Shown piece by piece: positions 59,201-61,227 of a DNA stretch of 64,000 nt (position 1 is the stretch's first letter; each line of letters opens with the position of its first letter). The stretch spans positions 2,108,001 to 2,172,000 of the forward strand of contig JALJCS010000054.1 in assembly GCA_023055355.1 (NCBI GenBank), given 5' to 3'. The stretch is from Agelaius tricolor. Taxonomy: Eukaryota > Chordata > Aves > Passeriformes > Icteridae. A program made the position numbers and the translations under genes. The notes under the pieces are model-generated. The model was not told the DNA's origin. It searched no databases and saw nothing but the letters and a program-made list of their open reading frames with translations.

Positions 59201-61227
59201 CCCTGGCTGCCCCCTAAGGGCTCTGTCTCTGCTCTGATGCCAGGTGGCCCCCAAGCTCTCTGGGGCTCTCTGGCTGCCCCCTAAGGGCTCTGTCTGTGCC
59301 CTGTGCCATGCCAGGTGGTCCCCAAGCTCTCTGGGGCTCCCTGGCTGCCCCCTAAGGGCTCTGTCTGTGCTCTGATGCCAGGTGGTCCCCAAGCACGGAG
59401 CCCCGCGCCGGCCGCTGCCGGGCAGCCCCGTCCTGGCCAAGGAGCTGCCCCCTGCCCCCGGACAGACCCTGCTGGTCATGGTCCCCCCCACCAGCCCCAG
59501 GCCGCCGGGCACCAGCGCCTCCAGCCCCACCACGAGGCCGCCAAAGTGAGTGCGGGGAGCTGGGGGTCCCCCAGAGCTGGGCTCTGGCTGTGGGGCACGG
59601 GGGTCCCCTGGGAGGGACACCCCAAAGGGCTGCGCCCACTGCTCCATGGGGCGGCCAAGGGGTGACCAGGGTGGGGCTGGAAGGTGCCAGGGAGGGAGGG
59701 AGGGAATGCCACCCCTTGGGAGTGCCCAGACCTGGGGGGAGCTGTGGGACTGCTGGGGATGAGGGAGTGCAGGGGATGAAGGGGTGCAAGGATGGATGCT
59801 GGGGATGAGGGAGTGCAGGGATGGATGCTGGGGAGGAGGACTGTTGGGGATGAGGGAGTGCAGGGATGGACGCTGGGGATGAGGGAGTGCAGGGATGGAT
59901 GCTGGGGATGAAGGGGTGCAGAGATAAGGGAAAGCAGGGGATGAGGGAGTGCAGGGATGAAGGGGTGCAGGGATGGATGCTGGGGATGATGGAGTGCAGG
60001 GATGAGGCAGTGCAGGGATGGATGCTGGGGATGAGGACTGTTGGGGATAAGGGAGTGCTGGGATGGATGCTGGGGATGAGGGAGTGCAGGGATGGATGCT
60101 GGGGATGAGGAAAAGCAGGGATGAAGGGGTGCAGGGATGGATGCTCGGGATGAGGGGAAGCAGGGATGGATGCTGGGGATGAAGGGGTGCAGAGATAAGG
60201 GAAAGCAGGGGATGAGGGAGTGCAGGGATGAGGGAGTGCAGGGATGGATGCTGGGGATGAGGGAGTGCAGGGATGAGGGAGTGCAGGGATGAGGGAGTGC
60301 AGGAATGAGGGAGTGCAGGGATGGATGCTGGGGATGAGGACTGTTGGGGATAAGGGAGTGCAGGGATGGATGCTGGGGATGAGGGAGTGCAGGGATGGAT
60401 GCTGGGGATGAGGAAAAGCAGGGATGAAGGGGTGCAGGGATGGATGCTCGGGATGAGGGGAAGCAGGGATGGATGCTGGGGATGAAGGGGTGCAGAGATA
60501 AGGGAAAGCAGGGGATGAGGGAGTGCAGGGATGAGGGAGTGCAGGGATGGATGCTGGGGATGAGGGAGTGCAGGGATGAGGGAGTGCAGGGATGAGGGAG
60601 TGCAGGAATGAGGGAGTGCAGGGATGGATGCTGGGATTGAGGACTGTTGGGGATGAGGGAGTGCTGGGATGAAGGGGTGCTGGGATGGATGCTGGGCATG
60701 AGGACTGTTGGGGATAAGGGAGTGCAGTGACGGACGCTGATGCTCTCTCATCTTTCCCCCTGCAGACCGATGCCACCTCAAAGGTGAGTAAAGGACATTT
60801 ACAGACCCCTGTGCTGGGCTGGGAAATGGGGACTACTCCACCTTCCCAGGGGCTCCTGGATGAGCAGGACATGGTCCCTCTGGGCACTCCAACAGGGCAC
60901 CTGTGTCCCAGGGAATGAGGATGTATGTGGGGTTTGTTTGGAGCTGGGGGACAAAGTCCAAGTCCTTGACAGTGGCACTGGTGCTCCCAGCTCTCCTGCA
61001 CTGCTCCCTCCCCTGGGTGTGGGGCAGGGGACCTCAGGGGACCCGCTCCTGACAGCCAGCCTCAGGGCCAGTGTCCCTGGAGGAATTCCTGAGCTGGGGA
61101 AGGGCTGCTGGGGCTGGGGGTGTCTGGTGCCTGCACTCAAACCTGTTGTCTCCTTCCTCTTTCCTCTTGCTCCAGGCCAGTCCCAGCCATCAAAGTCCAA
61201 TCCACCTCCTTCTCCTCAAAGAAGTGA
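26314..61227 (+). CDS. ADAM33: ADAM33 (ADAM13-type) membrane metalloprotease-disintegrin, complete, 24 coding exons, 945 residues
   Basis: All 24 exons have GT-AG borders and join in frame (2,838 coding bases with stop). Domains: signal peptide 1-38; prodomain to 209 with cysteine switch C183 (GGTCGHG) and a furin site R206-A-R-R209 formed across an exon junction; reprolysin catalytic domain 210 to about 415 with zinc ligands H351, H355 and H361 in [12 protein letters not shown], catalytic E352, and Met-turn M379; disintegrin about 426-513; cysteine-rich to about 668; EGF-like 670-700; membrane segment about 710-732; cytoplasmic tail 733-945, proline-rich with many PxxP and ending [16 protein letters not shown]. 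Blocks such as [18 protein letters not shown] and [13 protein letters not shown] followed by [18 protein letters not shown] are those of ADAM33/ADAM13, not ADAM12 or ADAM19. It should be an active type I membrane sheddase. Its tail is longer than in human ADAM33. Introns hold most of the window's minisatellites. Confidence 0.93.
26432..28495 (+). other. ADAM33 intron 1, unique part
   Basis: CpG-rich at first, then largely unique, non-repetitive sequence (27640-28290 in particular) without an exon. Such unique DNA is scarce in this window and is a candidate for conserved non-coding sequence. Confidence 0.5.
28500..28680 (-). mobile_element. CR1 LINE 3' end fragment
   Basis: Antisense GGGACCTCAGAGCCCC, GGTGCCACCCCTGCCATGCA, CAGGCTGCTCCCAGTGTCCA. 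Confidence 0.8.
28765..28975. repeat. intronic minisatellite, 12 bp unit (GGGGGTGACACT)
   Basis: About 15 copies with GACACT, GGCACT and GAGGCACT variants. Confidence 0.93.
29109..29191 (+). CDS. ADAM33: ADAM33 exon 2 (prodomain start)
   Basis: Acceptor CTGTCCCCAG, donor GAGCAG|GTAAGG; phase 1 in, 0 out. Encodes [17 protein letters not shown] and RRAVSLQEQ; the VTPHW and VSL words are shared with mammalian ADAM33. Confidence 0.93.
29275..29460. repeat. intronic minisatellite, about 27 bp unit (GGATCCATGGGCAGGGTGTG)
   Basis: Six degenerate copies beginning 85 bp after the exon 2 donor. Confidence 0.88.
29580..29970. repeat. intronic minisatellite, 40 bp unit
   Basis: CATCAGCTCCTGGTTTGGG recurs every 40 bp (e.g. 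29663, 29703), about nine copies, each with a donor-like CTCAGGTGAT. Confidence 0.93.
30318..30605. repeat. intronic minisatellite, 19 bp unit (GAGATGTCCCTGGCCTGGA)
   Basis: About 14 copies at 19 bp spacing with GGA/GCA variants. Confidence 0.93.
30606..31150. other. unique CpG-containing segment of ADAM33 intron 2
   Basis: Non-repetitive. It opens with A/T-rich words (CTATATTTAA at 30627, CTATTTATGG at 30692) between GC-rich blocks. No exon is visible. Confidence 0.45.
31160..31495. repeat. intronic minisatellite, 24 bp unit (GATGGAAATGGGGCTGGACA)
   Basis: About 14 copies; alternate copies carry CACAGA or CCCAGG, so the true period is 48 bp. Confidence 0.94.
31600..31705. repeat. short polypyrimidine tandem repeat (CCCCTTCTTT / CCCCTTCATTT)
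   Basis: About nine 11 bp units in two variants. Confidence 0.9.
31820..32040. repeat. intronic minisatellite, about 21 bp unit (GCTCCTGGCTCCCAGGGATG)
   Basis: About ten copies with GTGTTC and GATGCTC variants. Confidence 0.93.
32041..32810. other. ADAM33 intron 2, unique segment
   Basis: No exon, repeat array or clear mobile element seen. Confidence 0.5.
32815..33345. repeat. intronic minisatellite, 18 bp unit (GCTGGGACCTGTGAGGAT)
   Basis: About 29 copies. The 18 bp period is open in several frames, which explains long ORFs here. A more decayed continuation (GATGATGCTGGAGCCTGG) runs to about 33830. Confidence 0.95.
33346..33835. repeat. decayed continuation of the 18 bp array
   Basis: GATGCTGGAGCCTGGGATGA type words repeat irregularly, consistent with an older flank of the array. 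Confidence 0.8.
34190..34735. promoter_or_regulatory. CpG-rich island within ADAM33 intron 2
   Basis: Unique sequence with a (GGA)n tract at 34325-34357, then a dense CG block at 34510-34670 (GGCGGGGCGCGCTCGG and similar). It could be an alternative promoter or enhancer; no exon is evident. Confidence 0.5.
34738..35155. repeat. intronic minisatellite, about 17-18 bp unit (GGCTCCATCCCCGTTCCC)
   Basis: About 23 degenerate copies beginning immediately after the CpG-rich block. Confidence 0.93.
35601..35760. repeat. intronic tandem repeat, 40 bp unit, four copies, with acceptor-like ends
   Basis: ACGGCTCCTTCCTCTGTCCC starts at 35601, 35641, 35681 and 35721. Each unit ends CCCCTTTCCCTGCAG, a strong acceptor lookalike. 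Confidence 0.95.
36370..36640. repeat. intronic minisatellite (GAATCCCCCGTTATCCTCCTGT)
   Basis: Irregular units of about 30 bp with TTATCC and ACTCCCC words, about nine copies. Confidence 0.9.
36790..36866 (+). CDS. ADAM33: ADAM33 exon 3 (prodomain)
   Basis: Acceptor TCCTTGCAG, donor AACCA|GTGAGT; phase 0 in, 2 out. Encodes [20 protein letters not shown] and VLERNQ, the conserved first prodomain strand. Confidence 0.92.
36966..37110. repeat. 74 bp direct duplication in intron 3
   Basis: GGCTCCATTTGGGCTGGAAT occurs at 36963 and 37037 within a near-identical 74 bp block. Confidence 0.92.
37275..37400 (-). mobile_element. CR1 LINE 3' tail
   Basis: Antisense AGAGTGGTTTGGGCTGGAAG, GGGACCTTGAAGATGCAGTG, CCACCCCTGCCACGGCAGGG. 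Confidence 0.85.
37401..38095 (+). other. ADAM33 intron 3, unique segment
   Basis: No exon or named element seen. Confidence 0.5.
38097..38325. repeat. 230 bp polypyrimidine tract (TTTTTC then TTC repeats)
   Basis: Starts as (CTTTTT)n, passes into (TTC)n and TCTTCATC words, with almost no purine on the plus strand. Capable of triplex (H-DNA) formation. Confidence 0.95.
38428..38540. repeat. pentanucleotide microsatellite (GGGAT)n
   Basis: About 20 GGGAT units with GGGATAAT interruptions. Confidence 0.96.
38690..38875. repeat. intronic minisatellite (GCTCAGGGGATGTGTGGATG)
   Basis: About six irregular 28-45 bp units. Confidence 0.88.
38925..39001. repeat. 12 bp array abutting the exon 4 acceptor
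   Basis: CTGTGTCCCCACTGTGTCCC and CTGTGTCCCCG units run straight into the acceptor TGTGTCCCCGCAG, so the pyrimidine tract is itself part of the repeat. Confidence 0.92.
39002..39077 (+). CDS. ADAM33: ADAM33 exon 4 (prodomain)
   Basis: Phase 2 in, 0 out; donor CACACG|GTGGGT. Encodes [11 protein letters not shown] and [11 protein letters not shown], with an N-glycosylation sequon at NHT. Confidence 0.94.
39265..39640. repeat. intronic minisatellite, 12 bp unit (TGTCCCGGGCTG)
   Basis: About 30 copies with CAGGCT and TGGCT variants in intron 4. Confidence 0.95.
39695..39790. repeat. short purine-rich repeat (GGAAAAGGGGAGAT)
   Basis: Six 13-14 bp units in intron 4. Confidence 0.9.
39855..39931 (+). 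CDS. ADAM33: ADAM33 exon 5 (prodomain)
   Basis: Acceptor CTCTCTGCAG, donor ATACG|GTATGG; phase 0 in, 2 out. Encodes [20 protein letters not shown] and TCSGIR, with the paired prodomain cysteines. Confidence 0.95.
39932..40720. repeat. GGGAAT-type array starting at the exon 5 donor
   Basis: (GGGAATGGGAAT)n with interspersed GGGGAATACGGTATGGGG units that repeat the exon 5 donor context at about 40063, 40151 and 40238, plus ATACAGTATGG and ATATGGTATGG variants. The G-runs fall on the coding strand. Confidence 0.96.
40721..41234 (+). other. ADAM33 intron 5, unique 3' part
   Basis: No second exon seen; ends in the acceptor TTCCCATCTCCAG. Confidence 0.55.
41235..41421 (+). CDS. ADAM33: ADAM33 exon 6 (prodomain with cysteine switch)
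   Basis: Phase 2 in, 0 out; donor CCACGG|GTAAAT. Encodes [15 protein letters not shown], the cysteine switch GGTCGHG (C183) that would hold the zinc in the latent form, and ends RHPR, the first half of the furin site. Confidence 0.95.
41845..41910 (+). CDS. ADAM33: ADAM33 exon 7 (furin site and first catalytic strand)
   Basis: Acceptor CCTGCAG, donor ACCCTG|GTGAGC; phase 0. Starts ARRDAWR, completing R-A-R-R with exon 6, then [14 protein letters not shown], the conserved first strand of the protease domain. Confidence 0.95.
42000..42071 (+). CDS. ADAM33: ADAM33 exon 8 (catalytic domain)
   Basis: Acceptor CTCTCTCCAG, donor GACAAG|GTGAGG; phase 0. Encodes [20 protein letters not shown] and YVDK, typical of meltrin-type ADAMs. 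Confidence 0.95.
42125..42350 (-). mobile_element. CR1 LINE 3' end, older subfamily
   Basis: Antisense AAGGAATCACAGCATT, GTCCAGTCATTCCCCAGCAC, TGTCCCCAAGTGCCACATGC, GGGATGGGGACTCCACCC. Confidence 0.75.
42653..42819 (+). CDS. ADAM33: ADAM33 exon 9 (catalytic domain)
   Basis: Acceptor CTGCTGCAG, donor TGAC|GTGGGT; phase 0 in, 2 out. Encodes [20 protein letters not shown] and [16 protein letters not shown]; the latter word is shared with ADAM33 and argues against ADAM12/19. Confidence 0.95.
42915..42999 (+). CDS. ADAM33: ADAM33 exon 10 (catalytic domain)
   Basis: Acceptor CCCGGCAG, donor AGCGTG|GTAAGG; phase 2 in, 0 out. Encodes [18 protein letters not shown] and [10 protein letters not shown]. 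Confidence 0.95.
43105..43525. repeat. intronic minisatellite with repeated donor-like GAAGGTGAGGGG
   Basis: Units of about 37-65 bp (GTATGAAGGTGAGGGGTGAT plus CTCTGACCTGGGG or CTGTAACTCCTAACCTGG), about nine copies, each with AAG|GTGAGG. Confidence 0.93.
43526..43960 (+). other. ADAM33 intron 10, unique middle part
   Basis: No exon seen between the two arrays of this intron. Confidence 0.5.
43970..44384. repeat. 53-56 bp minisatellite abutting the exon 11 acceptor
   Basis: GCTGTGGGTGGCCCTGTCCC recurs at 44107, 44163, 44219, 44275 and 44328. Each unit ends GTGACACGTCCCCTCC, which becomes GTCCCCTCCCGGCAG at the real acceptor. Confidence 0.95.
44385..44527 (+). CDS. ADAM33: ADAM33 exon 11 (zinc-binding active site)
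   Basis: Phase 0 in, 2 out; donor ACCGG|GTGAGT. Encodes [20 protein letters not shown], with H351, E352, H355 and H361, then [10 protein letters not shown] with the Met-turn M379. All catalytic residues are present. Confidence 0.97.
44570..44700. repeat. short intronic minisatellite (GATGTGTCCCCAGAGCCCTG)
   Basis: Seven 18-21 bp units soon after the exon 11 donor. Confidence 0.9.
44780..45090 (+). mobile_element. CR1 LINE 3' end, well preserved
   Basis: Same order and nearly same sequence as 18480-18790, including GGGGACAAGGCCTGCAGGGA and GATCTTGGCAAGGAATTCCT. Confidence 0.9.
45091..45825 (+). other. ADAM33 intron 11, unique AT-richer part
   Basis: No exon or named element found. Confidence 0.5.
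45829..46775. repeat. 90 bp minisatellite, split by an LTR insertion
   Basis: CAGCAGTGCTGGGCTGGCAT recurs at 46388, 46478 and 46568, with a rearranged unit near 46655. A further partial unit (GAGCACAGGAAGGGGTTTGC) lies at 45842-45905, on the other side of the LTR. Confidence 0.93.
45900..46383 (-). mobile_element. endogenous retrovirus solo LTR inserted in a minisatellite
   Basis: The minus strand shows a TATA box (GGGGATAAAAAGAGACC) and a poly(A) region (GCTGTAATAAACATAC) in the right order and spacing for an LTR. Both flanks are the same 90 bp repeat, so no other retroviral sequence remains. Exact ends are uncertain by a few bases. Confidence 0.7.
47044..47221 (+). CDS. ADAM33: ADAM33 exon 12 (end of catalytic domain, start of disintegrin)
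   Basis: Acceptor GTCCCCCCCAG, donor GTGGAG|GTACAG; phase 2 in, 0 out. Encodes [19 protein letters not shown] and [16 protein letters not shown], the entry to the disintegrin domain. Confidence 0.96.
47222..47665. repeat. 27-30 bp minisatellite starting at the exon 12 donor
   Basis: GGGGGTCCTACTGGGACATG and variants, about 15 copies. The donor context GGAG|GTACAGGGG has a copy GGAG|GTACGGGG at 47354-47363 inside the array. Confidence 0.95.
47936..48025 (+). CDS. ADAM33: ADAM33 exon 13 (disintegrin)
   Basis: Acceptor CTCCCCACAG, donor TGCAAG|GTGAGA; phase 0. Encodes [20 protein letters not shown] and [10 protein letters not shown]. Confidence 0.96.
48228..48540 (-). mobile_element. CR1 LINE 3' end, well preserved
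   Basis: Antisense GGGACCTCAGAGCCCCCCAG, GTGCCACCCCTGCCATGGCA, CCAGGGATCCAGGGGCAGCC, CCCTGCCAGGGAACAATTCC. Confidence 0.9.
48645..49315. repeat. minisatellite abutting the exon 14 acceptor, with acceptor-like units
   Basis: CTGTCACTGCCCCCTGTCCC units followed by CCAGCCTGTCCCC or CTGTGTGTGTCCC, about 20 copies. CCTGTCCCCAG recurs many times and the real acceptor (GTGTCCCCAG at 49315) is the last member. Confidence 0.96.
49316..49511 (+). CDS. ADAM33: ADAM33 exon 14 (disintegrin end and cysteine-rich start)
   Basis: Phase 0 in, 1 out; donor GCCAG|GTCAGT. Encodes [20 protein letters not shown] (disintegrin loop CDLPEFC) and ends [13 protein letters not shown]. Its last ~40 bases and donor are repeated four times downstream. 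Confidence 0.96.
49470..49790. repeat. 62/71 bp tandem array of the exon 14 end plus donor, five copies
   Basis: Each unit holds ATGACCCACCAGCAGCAGTG through GGGGGCCAG|GTCAGTCC. Donor GTs are at 49512, 49574, 49645, 49716 and 49778 (spacings 62, 71, 71, 62). Confidence 0.97.
49870..50095 (+). mobile_element. CR1 LINE 3' end
   Basis: Sense GTGGCTGCCCCTGGATCCCT, GACAGTGGGAGGTGTCCCTG, TAAGGTCTCTTCCAACCCAA then CCATCCTACGA. Confidence 0.8.
50257..50365 (+). CDS. ADAM33: ADAM33 exon 15 (cysteine-rich domain)
   Basis: Acceptor CCGTGTGCAG, donor AAGAG|GTGGGC; phase 1 in, 2 out. Encodes [13 protein letters not shown] and [18 protein letters not shown]. Confidence 0.95.
50395..50640. repeat. low-order repeats in intron 15
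   Basis: CCTGCCACCCCTGCCATCCC words and a two-copy block around CACTGGGAGGGCCCTACCTC (50458 and 50584). Confidence 0.75.
50795..50905. repeat. 37-46 bp tandem repeat (AGTGCCACATTTAGGGAGTT), three copies
   Basis: The word starts at 50800, 50837 and 50874 or within a base of these. Confidence 0.92.
51102..51306 (+). CDS. ADAM33: ADAM33 exon 16 (cysteine-rich domain)
   Basis: Acceptor CCGCTGCAG, donor GGCATG|GTGAGT; phase 2 in, 0 out. Encodes [40 protein letters not shown] and [15 protein letters not shown]. Confidence 0.96.
51340..51460. repeat. 31-32 bp tandem repeat (TGCTCTGGGCTCTGACCCAG)
   Basis: About four copies in intron 16, just after the exon 16 donor. Confidence 0.9.
51465..52345 (+). 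other. ADAM33 intron 16 remainder
   Basis: Unique or decayed sequence with a three-copy TTTGGGGCCCAAATGGAAAT repeat at 52055-52150. No extra exon found. Confidence 0.55.
52346..52423 (+). CDS. ADAM33: ADAM33 exon 17 (end of cysteine-rich domain)
   Basis: Acceptor GTGTCCCCCCAG, donor CACGGG|GTGAGC; phase 0. Encodes [18 protein letters not shown] and VSRCHGHG. Confidence 0.95.
52440..52690. repeat. intronic minisatellite, 40-65 bp unit (GGGAGCCAGCCCCAGGGTGT)
   Basis: About six units combining CCATGGAGATGGGACCTGCA and CCTGGCATCAGGGGAGGGCA words in intron 17. Confidence 0.92.
52695..53220 (+). other. ADAM33 intron 17, unique middle
   Basis: Nothing recognised. Confidence 0.5.
53225..53520 (+). 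mobile_element. CR1 LINE 3' end
   Basis: Sense GGGAATGGCTTCAAACTGAA, GGCAGGAATTGTTCCCTGGC, TGCCCCTGGATCCCTGGCAG, GGTTC-type tail CCAACCCATTCCAGGATTCT. Confidence 0.9.
53638..53746 (+). CDS. ADAM33: ADAM33 exon 18 (EGF-like domain)
   Basis: Acceptor TGTGTCCCCAG, donor CCACG|GTGAGT; phase 0 in, 1 out. Encodes [19 protein letters not shown] then [12 protein letters not shown], nearly invariant among meltrin-type ADAMs. Confidence 0.97.
53760..54015. repeat. about 34 bp minisatellite after the exon 18 donor, with exon-end-like words
   Basis: GGTCAGTCACAGTCACACTG units, about eight. The variants CATGCAGAGCCAGG|GTCAGT at about 53908 and 53978 resemble the exon end GTGCAGAGCCACG|GTGAGT. Confidence 0.9.
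54083..54462 (-). mobile_element. endogenous retrovirus solo LTR with a 6 bp target duplication
   Basis: 380 bp, plus-strand TGTGAC...TGTGACA ends (TG...CA on both strands), flanked by TGCAGG at 54077-54082 and 54463-54468. The minus strand has AATAAATCAGCC near its 3' end and a CCAATCACAGTCAGCTGG promoter-like word. I recognise the type from songbird ERVK-like solo LTRs, from memory. It lies 195 bp upstream of exon 19. Confidence 0.88.
54658..54808 (+). CDS. ADAM33: ADAM33 exon 19 (transmembrane segment)
   Basis: Acceptor CCCCTGGCAG, donor CTGCAG|GTGGGT; phase 1 in, 2 out. Encodes [20 protein letters not shown] as membrane span, then [20 protein letters not shown] at the cytoplasmic face. 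Confidence 0.94.
54905..55830. repeat. 58 bp minisatellite with repeated donor-like CTGCAG|GTGAGA
   Basis: GAGAGACCTGCTCTGGGGGC to GAGCCCTGCAG repeats about 16 times (58-60 bp). CAG|GTGAGA is exact at 54974 and 55032; other copies read CAG|GTGTGA or GCAGCGTGAGA. Confidence 0.96.
55955..56165. repeat. irregular minisatellite (CACACTGACCATCCCTG)
   Basis: About nine units of 16-32 bp in intron 19. Confidence 0.88.
56275..56365 (+). CDS. ADAM33: ADAM33 exon 20 (cytoplasmic tail) with tandem acceptor
   Basis: Phase 2 in, 0 out; donor TCTAAG|GTCAGT. Encodes [18 protein letters not shown] and [13 protein letters not shown]. The acceptor is CCCAGCAG, so AG at 56270-56271 could also be used, adding one codon. 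Confidence 0.85.
56366..57055 (+). other. ADAM33 intron 20, unique part
   Basis: A short GGTCAGGGATAACTCA repeat follows the donor; otherwise nothing recognised. Confidence 0.5.
57055..57235 (-). mobile_element. CR1 LINE-like fragment, decayed
   Basis: Antisense CCCAGAATCACAGACTCAGG, AAATGCCCTCCAATGTCCAT, TTCAGCACTGACCACG resemble an old CR1 terminus. Confidence 0.45.
57240..57680 (-). mobile_element. endogenous retrovirus solo LTR
   Basis: The minus strand has a TATA box in TTTGTAGTATAAAAGGACAG, and about 100 bases further on AGAATTAATAAACAACCTC as poly(A) region, the order expected in an LTR. Ends and target duplication could not be fixed. Confidence 0.65.
57937..58182 (+). CDS. ADAM33: ADAM33 exon 21 (proline-rich tail)
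   Basis: Acceptor CCTCTCGCAG, donor CCACAG|GTGAGA; phase 0. Encodes a Pro/Ala/Arg-rich stretch with many PxxP words ([18 protein letters not shown], then [13 protein letters not shown]), candidate SH3 ligands. Confidence 0.92.
58183..58675. repeat. about 25 bp minisatellite that repeats the exon 21 donor
   Basis: CCCCACAG|GTGAGATCCCACTG and CCCCACAG|GTGAGCTCTG units, about 15. A longer copy at 58371-58395 (CCCTGCAGCCCTGTTAGGAG then CCCACAGG) also reproduces the end of the exon. Confidence 0.96.
58840..59381. repeat. 65-115 bp minisatellite that repeats the exon 22 acceptor and exon start
   Basis: GATGCCAG|GTGGTCCCCAAGC or a close variant occurs near 58900, 58987, 59102, 59169, 59236 and 59306, and as the real junction at 59374-59395. 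Units also share GGCTGCCCCCTAAGGGCTCT. Confidence 0.97.
59382..59545 (+). CDS. ADAM33: ADAM33 exon 22 (cytoplasmic tail)
   Basis: Phase 0 in, 2 out; donor CCAAA|GTGAGT. Encodes [20 protein letters not shown] and [15 protein letters not shown]. The frame is fixed by the exons on either side. Confidence 0.88.
59755..60735. repeat. intron 22 minisatellite with 303 bp higher-order duplication
   Basis: GGGATGAGGGAGTGCAGGGA and GATGGATGCTGGGGATGA units. The block starting AGGAAAAGCAGGGATGAAGG at 60108 is repeated at 60411. Confidence 0.96.
60766..60783 (+). CDS. ADAM33: ADAM33 exon 23 (18 bp microexon)
   Basis: Acceptor TTTCCCCCTGCAG, donor CAAAG|GTGAGT; phase 2 in and out. Encodes KPMPPQ with the neighbouring bases. 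It is accepted because exons 22 and 24 both need phase 2 and the joined peptide [14 protein letters not shown] is a typical ADAM tail motif. Confidence 0.8.
60784..61175 (+). other. ADAM33 intron 23
   Basis: Unique sequence; ends in CTCTTGCTCCAG. Confidence 0.7.
61176..61227 (+). CDS. ADAM33: ADAM33 exon 24 (C-terminus)
   Basis: Encodes [17 protein letters not shown] followed by TGA at 61225-61227. Confidence 0.88.

Noticed and set aside
26314..61227. Identification of the ADAM as ADAM12 or ADAM19
   Set aside because: The words [18 protein letters not shown] and [13 protein letters not shown] fit ADAM33/ADAM13. The upstream ALMS-motif neighbour raised ADAM12, but the adjacent gene is ALMS1 itself and not C10orf90.
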